Assembly: GCA_016987375.1 (NCBI GenBank)
Contig: PJRA01000220.1
Coordinates: forward strand, 549,417-580,993
From: Brachionus koreanus
Lineage: Eukaryota; Rotifera; Eurotatoria; Ploima; Brachionidae
Direction of reading: 5' to 3'
DNA: 31,577 bases
The notes beneath the pieces are model-generated. The model saw nothing but the letters and a program-made list of their open reading frames with translations. It was not told where the DNA came from and searched no databases. Shown here piece by piece: positions 1-11,500 of the stretch. The translations under genes and the position numbers were made by a program. How positions within the stretch are numbered: the first letter of the stretch is position 1; each line of letters starts with the position of its first letter.

Positions 1-345
1 ATTTGTATTTGTATTTCACAATACCGTTATTGTCAAGTAATCAAATTAACAAAATCAGTGCTCTTTTTTTTTTTTTATTTATTTATTTGTTTACTGTACC
101 GTGCTAGTGCTCCTTCAGATTAGATCTTACTGCTGTATTCTGATTTTTTTTGATATTTTTTTTCTGAAGATGAATTCAAGCAAGGATAAGAATAGCCTTT
201 TGTTTTTCTATTTTGTTTTCATAAATTTTTATGTTAAGATTATCACTTTCTTTCTTGTACTTTCTCATCAAAAATACTTTGAAAAAATATTAAGAATAAG
301 TTTTATTTTAATAAAATGAGTATTGTTCATTTATTTATATAGCAA
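1..345. other. Left edge, no gene seen
   Basis: AT-rich sequence downstream of the last recognised diacylglycerol kinase exon, with T-runs and a short TTTATTTATT stretch. I read both strands and see no recognisable coding segment. If the kinase had its usual ankyrin-repeat exons they would lie on the minus strand here or further left, but no ankyrin-like sequence is visible in these bases. Confidence 0.5.
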
Positions 346-3300
346 TTATATTAAGGTTTGATAATAGGCACAATTTTCGAATCTTTTCACAAAATAAAAA
401 TTAATTAGTTTATAAATTTTACTAAAAAATAAATAACTACTAGTATTGAATTGAAAATTTTGAATATTGTTAATTTCGAATGAGCTTGGAAGATTTTCAG
501 AGTCACCTCTTTCATTAATATTTACATTTTCAGAATCCATTTTTAAATTATCACTTGTTTCATCAAGGATCAAAATATATATGATTCCATCTGATGAAAC
601 TAAGTCTATTAAACATATCTCAGATTCGTCAATTATTTTGAAAAATTCATCTCCGTGCAAAAATGTCCAATTAGTTAAATTGTGTGAAATCTCTGAATTT
701 TTTAAAAGCAATTCTATAGTAGATCTAGCTTTTTTCAAAGAATCAGTTAGATTCGAAGAACATATGAGTCCAACATTTAAAGCTAAATAAACAAAATAAA
801 TTAATTTTTTAATAATTTTTTTAATCTCTTGCCTTTATGTCGCAATTTGTCTCTATTCATCTTGAGTGTATCAAAGTCTTTTTCTAGCAAAAATTTTACT
901 TCAAAATTATTGTGAATATTCTTAGGTGTATTTAGATTTTGAGTAGAATCATCACTTGATAAAAAAAATAAGCTCTAAAATTAAAAATATTTAAACTACT
1001 TGTTTTTAATGCGCTGAAGCATGGTTGCTTGATTCTTATGGAATATTTCAATAATCGATGGATTGAGCTTAGCTGGTTCACCATCAATTTGTACAGGTAT
1101 GCATGCAGATGTAGTTAATTTGATTTTTTTAGCCTGACATAATCTTTCACCATTACCTCCAAGCTGTAACTTTGCCTTTGGATTTTTTATAAAGATTTAA
1201 AACAAAAGAAAAATTTAGCTACCAAAGTTGATGTATAGCATCCTATTACTTCCAAGCAACCATCATTCATAGCTTGAGGTTTATATTTAGTGCATTGAAA
1301 GCTTCCCCATGGATTTGTTCCACTACTGTATTTTGGTATATTTAGGAAAATAATGCAATGATAACCCCGTGATTTGATTATATCTGTATAGTTGTTTCCG
1401 TCACACTTAATTTCAGATTGTTTGAATTTAAATTTTTCAAATTTTCTTTTTACCTCTAGTGAAATATAATCCTTGAGATGACGCCAAGTTTTTTTTATCA
1501 TGTCTTTACTTCCTGACTTTGAAAATAAATAAAATTAAACTTATTGAGAAAAAAATTTTTAAAAAAAGTCTTAAAAACTTTTTCAAGTTTAAGAAAACAA
1601 AAAAATTTTAAATTAATAAATTTTAAAATTTAAAAAAAAAAAATAAATTTGACGCAAGTTAAAAAAAAAATTAGTGCACTTGATAATTACCTCCAAGTAT
1701 GTAAAAAGATTGAACCATCGATTTGTAAATCGATTTGGATTTGCTTCTTAAAATAAAATCTAACATTAATCAAAAAATTTTAATTTAAGCATTTCTACCT
1801 CGTTTTTCATGAAACTCTAGGCAAACATGTGCATCAGCACCAAGACTGAAATAATTGTTCATTGTATCATTCTTTAAAGCACTTGCCTCCTGTATAAAAT
1901 CTGTTAAAACAGAATTGAAGTTTGGTTTTATGCTAATTTTCCATCTATCCAATTTAATAATTCTACTTTCTAATACTCGATTGAGTATTTTTGAAAGCGG
2001 CTCATCAGTATATCCGCTGCCCCAATTCAAAGCTCTGGCAAGATCGTTTCCAGTGCCTAAAGGCAACACAGCAACCGATGGCGATGAGACTAAAAATCTT
2101 ATCTTGTCTATTTCAGACAATATCCAGCCCACTGTTCCGTCACCACCTCCCACTAATATGCGCAGATTTGGCACATTTCGATAAAGATTTAAACTTAAAA
2201 TAAATTGTATTTCATTAATTTTGTGATAAAAATTTTAACTCACCAAAATTTTGGACCTGTTAAACTAAGATCAAAAACTTGTCTCGGATTGAGAAACCAG
2301 GAAAACCTTTTGAGTAATTTAGGTCCTAATTTACCACCACTTTTAGGATTAATTAAAACTAGTATGGGCTTATGCATTGTGTTGAATTGTTGATTAGAAA
2401 TTGGCCTTACAAAATAATTTCGCTCTAAATTTGTATATTCATTTTCATTAGTACAAGATAAAATAGGCAAGCTTTTTTTTTCATAAAAATTAGAATTATT
2501 ATTTTCTTGATTGTATTTTGATGTGCTTAAAAATGTGAACAAATTTGTTTCGAACAAATTTTTCTTATCTGATTTAAATATCCAACATGGTGGCACAATA
2601 AGGCTGGAAAATTCGCCGTAGTTGCATTCTTCTTGAAGGAGATCCGTTGCAAAGCATTTAGCATGAAAGGATATTTTGCACCAAGTACAAAAAATTATAT
2701 TACGACTTGGTTGAATTCCAAATCTGCTGGTGTAATTCTACAATAATGTTAAATTCAATTAAAAAATGTTGATCAGCAATTAGTTACGTAAATTTAACAA
2801 TGAATTTTTGCATTTTTGGAATGTAAAAGCAAGAAACAAGTTTGAAAATATAAACCAGAGTTGGTTAAAATTTACAAGTCAAGTCCAAGGCAATGTGAAA
2901 TTTCATGGTAAAAAAATTTGTTCTAAATTTGTTCACAAGAGACATGAAATTTTTTTAATATTTTTGTATGAAATCTCACAATGTCAAATTTAGCCTGAGA
3001 CTTAAAAACAAGTCTGATATAAACTAAATAAAAATATTATTTAAAATTAAAGTTTTGAAATTTAAGCTAATATTTTTTAAAGAAAAATGTTTAATTAATT
3101 AAAAGCCTAGACAGACAAATTTAGACTTTTTGTATAGGAAAAACACATATGAATCGATTAATAATTAAACTTATGTTACTTTTGAACAATGCTGACATTT
3201 GTTATCAAATTTTGTTTCTTCATATCTACAACACAACCAATGATGAAGATTCACGTTTGAGTTGAATAAAATTGCTTTTTGATCCTGTTGGTCGAATTTC

Positions 3301-5504
3301 ATAAAATTTTTTAATTACTAATATTATTTTTTTCTAATACCTCTTTTAAATTTTTACTGTTATAAGAAGCTTGACAAAATGTGATTTTGCATTTCACATG
3401 ATTCTTGATTAACAATTGTTTTATTTTATAAGCTTTTTTTTTATAATAAAAATTTTAGCTACTTGAATTGCTTCAATGCATGTTTCATGGACTATCATTT
3501 TACAAATTAGACATTTCTTGATTACTTTCTTTAGTTTTAAAAAGTTTAATTGCTTAAATTTTATTACTAAACGAGGCATTGTTATGAAATTTAGTGCATA
3601 AAAGTAAACAAAAAGTTTAAAAAACATCTCTATTTTGGCTTTTGTTAAGACCCAAGTCGTGAAATCACTCTAAATCCTTTCTCTAGTCCTCATTATTTTG
3701 TTAATATAACTACATGTTAAACTACTAACATTTATTGACTCAGTATTAAACCCATTATTTTTTGTTATTCAATTTGGATTCCAATAAAGCATTTTAAAAG
3801 CAAAGTTTTTTATCTATTGATCTCACACAAGAAGTCAAATCAAAAATTAGTTCTGTAAACGCGAAATAGTAAAATTCATTTAAAAAAAAAATATGTTCGA
3901 AAAACATTTTCAACTTATTATTTTTTTTAATGGGTGAGGTAGAAAAAAACATAAAAAAAGAGGAAAAACATATAATTAATTTTAACAGATTTAGCTTATA
4001 TAATGAGAGAAAAAAAAACCATAAATTATAAAAATCAAAAAGAGAATAAAACATAAAATTAATAGAAAAAATTTAATTAAATTGAATGAGGCGAAAATTA
4101 GACTGGGTCTTGGTTCAAGAATTTAGCAACCAAATAGACCTTAAGACATTTATTTTATCTTCATATGACGCAGCCTCCGATCATTCAAATCAAAATAATT
4201 GTACTCTGTGCCAAATTATCTAATGAAGGTAACTACAAAATAATTTCTAAATAGACCCAAAGCAGGTCGGAAGCGAAAAGCTGGTCCTTGTTTACAATAT
4301 GATTAATGAAGAAATAAAAGTAAAAGTAATGTTTTTATCGCTTTTAATCAATTGAATATATGTATTTTTCTTTTAAAAAATTTTTGATTCTGGCTTATGT
4401 TTCTTATCTTTTTTATTCAACTGATTTTTATGTTTTTTTCTCTGAAATAAAATTGAAATTTTGCTTTATGTTTTTTTATCTCTTTATATGTTTCGTTCTA
4501 CCTCTCTAATTTTTAATTGATATGTAAATTTTAAACGGTTGTTTACTGTTTCTTTTTTTTTTGAACCAAATTTCACAATGCTCTCCAATGAAGCTATTTA
4601 ATCCTTACCGTTTGTAAATTGCATTTAGAATTTTTGTTTATATTATGGAAATACTTTTTAAAAAATTTTTAAATCAAATTCGTTGTCAGAAAAATGTAAT
4701 TTTACCAAGGCATCTTCATGGCTTAAATAACATGATTCATTACCAGTATATTCAAAATCGGACCAAATATGCTGCCCTTGTTTTGTGCTTAAAGACCAAA
4801 TAGAATTGTCTTGATTCATTTTAAATGATTGTTGTCTTCTTATTATTGATGCAACTGAATCTGTATAGCTATTTTGGTTTGAGTTGGAAGAAATTTGGTA
4901 ATCATTGACATTATAAGTTTGATTTTTATTTCCAATTCTTAAAAAAAAAATAATTTTTTTAACTCTATTTCTGTATGTTGTTACAAAAATATTATGTTTA
5001 ATTGAATAAATAATTTTAATATTATTTACCTTCCCATGGTTTTTCTAATCCATGTGATAGGAAACTTTTTTTGCATTTTTGTGTTATTTTTATCAATGTG
5101 ATCTTTGATTTCTTTTTTTTTGATTATTTCTTCTTCATCTTCGCTTTCAGAATTGTTGATAAAAAACATATTTGGCGTTTTAAAATTGTTACAAACATTT
5201 TGATTTTTGTTTTCGATATTTTCTTGACTATCTGAGTTTTCTTAAGAGAATATTCAATATTTTAAAGAACTAATTTTTTTCTCTTACCCTCATCATTACA
5301 TTTATAGGTTTCTGTAATATTAGAATTTTTTTCAATAAAATATTCTTCATAAGGTAACATTATTGTACTGTTTGATAAATGTTCTATTTCATCATTTAAT
5401 TTAGGCTTCACAATGTTAGAATTCAAAGACTTTGATAAACGAATAGGAGACTTTTTGATAAAACCAATATTGTTCACAAGATGACAAGTTTTTTTTTTTT
5501 CCAT
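346..5504 (-). CDS. DGKZ: Type IV diacylglycerol kinase (zeta/iota, rdgA-like), 13 exons
   Basis: Phosphorylates diacylglycerol to phosphatidic acid, ending protein kinase C-type signalling. Exons I infer (minus strand, 5' to 3'): 5504-5288, 5240-5030, 4937-4706, 3528-3463, 3403-3341, 3284-3180, 2737-2244, 2193-1799, 1746-1691, 1516-1223, 1175-1000, 954-833, 782-346. They join in frame to about 955 residues. An in-frame TAA at 5541-5543 supports the ATG at 5504. After a low-complexity N-terminus come two C1-type zinc domains (QHIWSDF near residue 195, KCLICKMIVH, then HHWLCC, KCQHC and FCTWCKISFHAKC), the catalytic domain (NPKSGG, NPRQVFDL, GGGDGTVGW near 478-486, PLGTGNDLAR, NNYFSLGADAH) and the accessory domain (FLNIPKYSSGT, DDGCLEVIG, PVQIDGEP, NQATMLQR). 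The tail NWTFLHGDEFFKIID and IYILILDE matches the zeta/iota segment that precedes the ankyrin repeats. No ankyrin repeats and no MARCKS-like basic stretch are visible. Either the gene ends at 346, or it splices at the GT at 440-439 to exons outside the window. Confidence 0.93.
783..832 (-). other. GC-AG intron of the diacylglycerol kinase
   Basis: Reading through exon 954-833 in the conserved frame runs into a stop. A splice from AAAG|GCAAGA (GC at 832-831) to the AG at 784-783 joins in phase 1 and restores the conserved VGLICSSNL segment that leads into the zeta/iota tail. The 50-nt length matches neighbouring introns. There is no GT donor nearby that gives this frame. The site matches the usual strong GC-donor consensus. 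Confidence 0.75.
2738..3179 (-). other. 442-nt intron inside the second C1 domain
   Basis: Lies between the exon ending in QHCSK and the exon that resumes with the second half of the C1 zinc domain; both boundaries are phase 0 (GTAACA donor, TTGTAG acceptor). It is longer than the usual 45-60 nt. A 61-codon open frame on the plus strand at 2808-2993 has no recognisable features and I take it as chance. I see no repeat structure. Confidence 0.7.
3529..4705 (-). other. 1.2-kb intron of the diacylglycerol kinase, probably transposon-enlarged
   Basis: Splits the first C1 domain between the exon ending in SHEDAL (GTAAAA donor) and the one starting KVIKKC, phase 0. Its centre holds an inverted-repeat element (see 3935-4504), which explains the size. 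Minus-strand open frames at 3421-3627 and 3794-4054 extend into it but are only intron read-through, apart from the 66-nt true exon at 3463-3528. Confidence 0.7.
3935..4504. repeat. Element with degenerate terminal inverted repeats in a kinase intron
   Basis: The left end starts GAGGTAGAAAAAAACATA (from 3936). The reverse complement of the right end starts GAGGTAGAACGAAACATA (from 4504). Similarity continues for about 38 bases with gaps. The interior 4085-4310 is less AT-rich than its surroundings. On the plus strand it reads as a broken frame containing KLDWVLVQEFSNQ and NNCTLCQ before stops. No clear target-site duplication is visible. This looks like a decayed DNA transposon of unknown family; part of the end similarity could reflect A-rich composition. 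Confidence 0.4.
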
Positions 5505-8500
5505 AATTGATACTTGTATACGATCCGATCGAAAATTTGTTTATTCTAAGCAAACAAACGAACAAAATATACCTATAATCAATAAGCTTAAGTTTTAAAT
5601 TAAAATTAAAAATAATTTCCAACAACACAGTCGAATATTTGACTTCTTCAAAACTCCAATTGAACAAAAATTTGAAAAAAAATTAATGATAATTTTTGCA
5701 AAATTCAATTGACTGATTTTTAATTTTAATTAAATTATATTTAAAATAAAAAACTTTCATCAAAATTTTTTTTTTTAAATTTTACTAATTTATTTTAAAA
5801 TTATGAAAAATATAAAATCATGAGAATAAATCAACAGTTTTGTAGGTCTTATCTAAGTAATATATAGTTTAATTGAAATTACACCTGAATATAATAAATT
5901 TTATAATATACTTGATATTTGATTTTTATTTTTAGCAAGAAATTGCTTTTTGAATGTGTTTTCTTTATTCATTAGCCATGAAATATAAATTCTTTAAACA
6001 AGCTAAAACAATGATGAATAAATAATTTTCTAGTAAGAATTTGTTAAAACAAATAATAATTAATATTACATCTATTATATCTTCTGAAGTGATTGCCATT
6101 TAAACCATGTAATGACAATTTGCAGTTTTATGTAAGAAAGAAACTAGAAATTTGGTTTATTTTTTACCATCTAATTTTCAACTCAGCTTCTTACCAAAAA
6201 TTAAACTTAGTTCGATCTAGTTTTAAAGTTATATTTTTAATATCAATCATATCAATAGATGCGTGACTTTCACATTTTTTTTTTTACTTGAAAATGGAAT
6301 TCTAATATTTATTCTAATTATTTTAAAAATTAAATGTATTATGGTAAAACTCAGGTAAATTTAGAAACTTTGTATTTAAAACAGTATTTTTAAAACAGAA
6401 AAAAAAACTTTAGGGTTAAAGTTATAACATTTTTTTATTGCATTAAATAAACAATTTTACTTTTGACAAAAAATTTATATATTTGATCTTAATTTTTAAA
6501 AATTAGCTTTAAATTACATTTATGCACTTCTATATAATAAACATTTATATTTGAGCTCGTATTTTTGAAAATTTTTAGAAACTTACACATGAAATAGTTA
6601 AATATTATGATCAAATTTTTAATGCTAAAATTATAATTTTAACAGTTTGTTGCGGACTTAATTCGTAACTCCTCACTCAGTGTCACTAGTACTTTACTTA
6701 TGTCAAGGACTAGTGATAAATTGTTAATAATGATTTTGTTATTTTTGTTTAATTCATTATTCTCTCTTTTGTTAAATTTAATTGTCTCGAATAAAATGTT
6801 TAAAATATAAAACCGTAATTTTATTAAAAACCCCCAAACCGTAACCGTAACCAAAACTACATTTAATTAAATAAACTTGTGAGACCAAGCATCAATACTT
6901 GAGTCTTCAACAAGTTTTAAAAAAAATGTATTGACTGTAAAAATTCAATTTTTGGATGAATTTGCAAATAAATAAATAAATTTTTAATTGACTGTTTACT
7001 TAAAATATTCTTGTGTAATAAAATTTATCATCAAAAAATACTCAGTTATTTATAGTTGCATAGGTAGGAGCTAAGCGCGGCATAAACCAAATAAATAAAG
7101 AAACCTTAAAGAGTATATACCCTTGGAAATTTCGAAAAACAGACGACATCAGCCTTTTTTTCAAAGCACAACAATTTAGCAACGTCTGTTTGCTTGGTTA
7201 ATCAAATTAAGGTGACGATATGTCGTCGATTGTGTTGTGTAAAGGTCATTTGAACAATTACTTAACTTAGCTCTTACATTTCAAAGCAAAATTTTCAAAA
7301 CAGTTAATAGTTAGACAAATAATTTTGAAGTTCATTCAACTCTATTTATTTTATCTAAAATAAAATATGATTTAAAGTTTTAGATTTTTTCTGTGTGATA
7401 GATTATATGTATCAGATGATACATTTTGTAGATCTAGTTTTAAACCTAAAGAAAAAAAGTTATTAAACTTTTATATTTTTGTTTTTGTTTTTTGTTCTAA
7501 AATTCACAATGCCCGAATTTTCCAAAACTTACCATGGTAAAATTCCGAGCTTTAAATTTTTTCTATATGCATTCATTTTCAGAATAGTAAATTAGATCTG
7601 GTTATTTTAAATTTTTCACTCATATTTTTTCTATTTTAACCCTGTATATTATCTAACATTTATCGACTACCATATTCCATTAAGTACATTACTGATTAAC
7701 ATTACTTTGACACTGTGGATTTGTTTTTGTTTTTCGCTGATCTTGGGTTTAGCTCATCTTCATCTTGTGAAGAGTCAGATTCTAAAATAGCATTCATTTG
7801 TCTTGGACACCATCTAATGGTTGTAATGGTATTGTTCACTTGTTGGCGCCTCGTTTTTGTTTATTGTTCAAAGATATATCCATGCCGATACTATTGAAAT
7901 TCATTCATTTTAAAAAACAAAAGTTAAGTTATATATTAAGTTATCTAAGATTTAGAATAAAAAACTAAAAAATAACTAAGTATGTCGCAATTTATTTATT
8001 TTGTCAGGAAGTTTATTGACAGTCATATTTTTCTTAGAAATTTTAAAACAAATTAATTGAACCATAATTCAAGATTTGCTTCAAAAGCAGAGTTCATTCT
8101 TGTTAGTTTAATAAACTTAAATTTACTAAACTGATATATTCTTAATGCGATACTGCAAAAAAGTGCAATATACTTTGTTGCATCTTTTTACTTTAAATTT
8201 CATTCAGAACAAGAACAAAAATTAATTGATTATTGATTTGATTTCCTTAAAAAGAAAAGAAAGTTAAAATTTTATTTTAAATAAAAAATTTAAGTGTTTG
8301 TTCTCAAGTTTACAAACGCAGAATTGAAGCGGTCTTATCTAACCTCTTCTTGGTACTAAAATGAACATTAATTTAAAAAAAATTAAACAAATAAATTAGT
8401 TATGTTTCTTTTTTTAAGATCTAATACAAAGATTTGAATTAAATTTTAATTGTCTTTAAGTTGCATCGCTTAGTTTCTAACTTTGAATTTAAATGTTTTT

Positions 8501-8521
8501 CTAATTCTACAAATTTAAATT
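5505..8521. other. Intergenic region between divergent kinase and DNA2 genes
   Basis: About 3 kb lies between the two start codons and must hold both promoters. I see no coding region. Open frames here (for example 6639-6854 minus, 7715-7897 plus) are short and unrecognised. The stretch 7065-7260 is less AT-rich than the rest. There is an AAATAAATAAAT run near 6965 and many homopolymer runs. I cannot place a promoter element with confidence. Confidence 0.6.
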
Positions 8522-11500
8522 ATGGAATTCAGATCTTCGAATTTAAAAAAAAATTTAAAAGAATCATGCGATTCAATTTTGAAAAATTTTGACTCACCTC
8601 CTAAAAAAAGACCTCGTCCAAATTCACCGGATGTTTCCAACACACAAAAATCGTCGGAAAAAAATTCCGAATGCTCTTCTTCTATTAACTTGTTCAAGGT
8701 TGTTTCCTATACTAAAGAACAAATTGATGAATCTGTGATTTTAAAAGTAATCAGCTTAAACAATGATGAAAATAGAGAAGAAGTTATCTGTAGATTAAAA
8801 GATTCATGGTAATTAGGTTTTTTTAATGAAAAAAAATTAAATTTGTCATTTAGGTCTAATACAAACATTCAAGAAGGTTCATTTGTTCACATTCTGACAG
8901 AAGTTGAAGAAGACGGAAGTTTTATTTTAAATGACACAAAAGGATTTTTGATTGTAAATCCACATAAAATTCTTTCTGGCACAAATATCCTTGCCGGCCT
9001 TCATTGTTTGAGAAAGTAAATAAAAATAACTTCTGTTATTTTTATTTTGTTTCATTGATAAATACTAATCTGATTCTTTAGAGCTGTTCTAAATTGGAAG
9101 TTTAAAGAGAATGGCAGTAGTTCTTCATACATGGTATTGGGTACTTTGTTGCACAATCTCTTTCAAACAGCTTTGTCAACTCGAATTTATTCAAAAACTG
9201 ATCTAAATAAGCTTCTTTTGGATCTGTTAAAACAGAAAAAAGTCATAACTCAACTTTATGAATGTGATTTGGATGAAGAGGCTGTTTTAAAAGAAACCAC
9301 CATCTATTTATCAAGCATAGAAAAATGGCTTCAAGAAAATGTTGTTAATAAAAACAAAAATTTGATGAGAAATTTTAACATCACCGATATTAATGATATA
9401 GAAGAATCAATTTGGTCGACAAAGTATGGAATAAAAGGAAATTTAGATTTGACAGTTCGAGCTGAACTGAAAATATCTGCATTTAAACCTCTTTTGTCTA
9501 TAGCCAAAAAAGAGAATGTGAATCAATTGCAAAATTTTGTTATACCAATTGAATTAAAATCTGGCCGTTCTACCTTTAGTGTTGAACACGAAGGCCAAGT
9601 AATGCTCTATTCTTTACTAAATTATGAAAAAAGAAAGCAATCTGATTTTGGACTGTTGCTATATCTTAAAGATATGAGCATGAAATTTATTAAAGTTAAC
9701 CATAACAGTTTAAGAGGTTTAATTCAATTGAGAAATGATTTAGTTTACTACATATCAGCGAATAAATTGCCAGAATTCAAGAATGAACATAGAGTATGTT
9801 CAAAGTGTCCTTTACTAACAACCTGCTCTTTGATAACTGAAGACAAAATTACTCAAGAGGATAACATTCTTTATTCAGATTCGATCAAACACTTGACTGA
9901 AATTCACAAAAGTTTCTTTTTCAAATGGTACAAAATGCTTGAGTTAGAGTTTGAAGATTACAAACAGTTCGATTCAGGAGAAGATTTGTGGTGGAAATCT
10001 CGAAATGAGCTTGTGTATACTGGTTTCTCTATTTTTGATTTAAAGTTTGAATCTAAATCAAGTCTATCAAACACTGAAAATGAAGGATTTGATCTGTACT
10101 TATTTTCTAGAGAAAATTTGTATGAAATTTTTTATTTTAATAGAAAACAGAGTTCTCAAAGACTAATAAAATTCTAATTTAGAAATTTGAATCAAAATTT
10201 GTTCATAAAAGAAAATGACATGATTTTACTTTCTTCAATGACAGAAAATCGAATTGGTATTGCACAAGGTTTTATAAAATCAATTAACAATCAAAAGACA
10301 AACATTTTTATTTTGTTGGACAAACAATTGAAAAAAATTTCACCTGATCACACTTATCGAATAGATAAAATCAATTTTAGATCTGCAATAAATTTAAACT
10401 ATTCAAATTTGGCCAGATTGATGAATCCAAATGAAAGGTCATCACAACTCCGTTCTTACATAATTGACAAAAAAATACCTGAATTTGACAAATCATTGCC
10501 AAAACAATATGTTCTGAGTAATAAAGCAATTTTCAAGACTTTAAATCAAAGTCAACAAGCCTCAATAATTAAGGTATCTTTAAAATCAAACAAATGAAAA
10601 ACTTAAAAACTTTTGATACCATTTGTATGATCAAGGCGCTAATGGCTCATGATTATTTGTTAATTAAAGGCTATCCAGGGACTGGCAAAACAACAACAAT
10701 TGCTGCTCTGATTGCAATTCTAAATAATCTAGGAAAAAAAACACTATTTGCTAGCTTCACCAATTCAGCAGTTGATAATCTTTTATTAAAAGTTAAAGAA
10801 AAAGTAAAATCACGGTTTATACTACTTATTTAAATTTTTTTTAATAATAAAATTTTTGAAGTATTCCATAGATTTTGTTAGAATTGGAAATTATGATAGA
10901 ATTCATCCTGAAATACAAAAGTATGAATTCAGTTCGTGTACGAACAGCATTAAATCTACAAAAGAACTGGACAATTTTCTAAAAGAAAAAGTATTTATTA
11001 ATGGTTTATATTTTTATTGCTATCTAAGTTGGATATTTATTTTTTCAATTGATATCAAATAAATTTAAGTTGGTATCAAAATATTGACATTTGCTATTTA
11101 ACAGTTTTTTTTTTAACACTTGTAAATTTTCTATTTAAAAGAAATTTAACAGTAAGATTGAATAAGTAGATAAAAACATGATTAAGTCTTAAGAAAAAAG
11201 ATATTAATTCTACCACGATCTCTGATATCAATAAATAGATCGAATCTGTCACCAGTATTTGTACAGTGACCTTTAATGATCCTGATTTTAGAAATGGTAC
11301 AATAAATATCGGAAAACATAAACAGTATGTTGCAAAAGTTTAGAAATTTATTTTTTCATTTATGTAAATTTTTTAAATACTGAATTTTGCAAATATTAGA
11401 GTGCAAAAAAAATAAGATAAAATTTTTTTTTCTCTTCAATTTGATATATTACACTCGACATAAAAATATAATTATCTTTTAAAAATTTATAATCAAAAAA

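Noticed and set aside
467..790. 107-codon plus-strand open frame
   Set aside because: It is the antisense shadow of the last kinase exon, whose minus-strand reading matches the zeta/iota family.
972..999. A 27-nt intron between the two kinase exons near 1000
   Set aside because: Using the nearer AG at 974-973 would make an implausibly short intron. The AG at 956-955 gives 45 nt in the same frame and fits neighbouring introns better.
6835..6855. AACCGTAACCGTAACC as possible interstitial telomere repeat
   Set aside because: Only two to three units and not a standard animal telomere repeat; no extension on either side.
7701..7797. Minus-strand peptide with an acidic run (MNAILESDSSQDEDELN)
   Set aside because: It resembles acidic N-termini of some transposases, but it is only about 30 codons, has no partner sequence nearby and no inverted repeats around it.
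10151..10182. Alternative DNA2 donor AGA|GTTCTC near 10152
   Set aside because: It would make a roughly 31-nt intron with a poor donor and keep extra residues; the GTATGA donor at 10120 gives spacing close to human DNA2.
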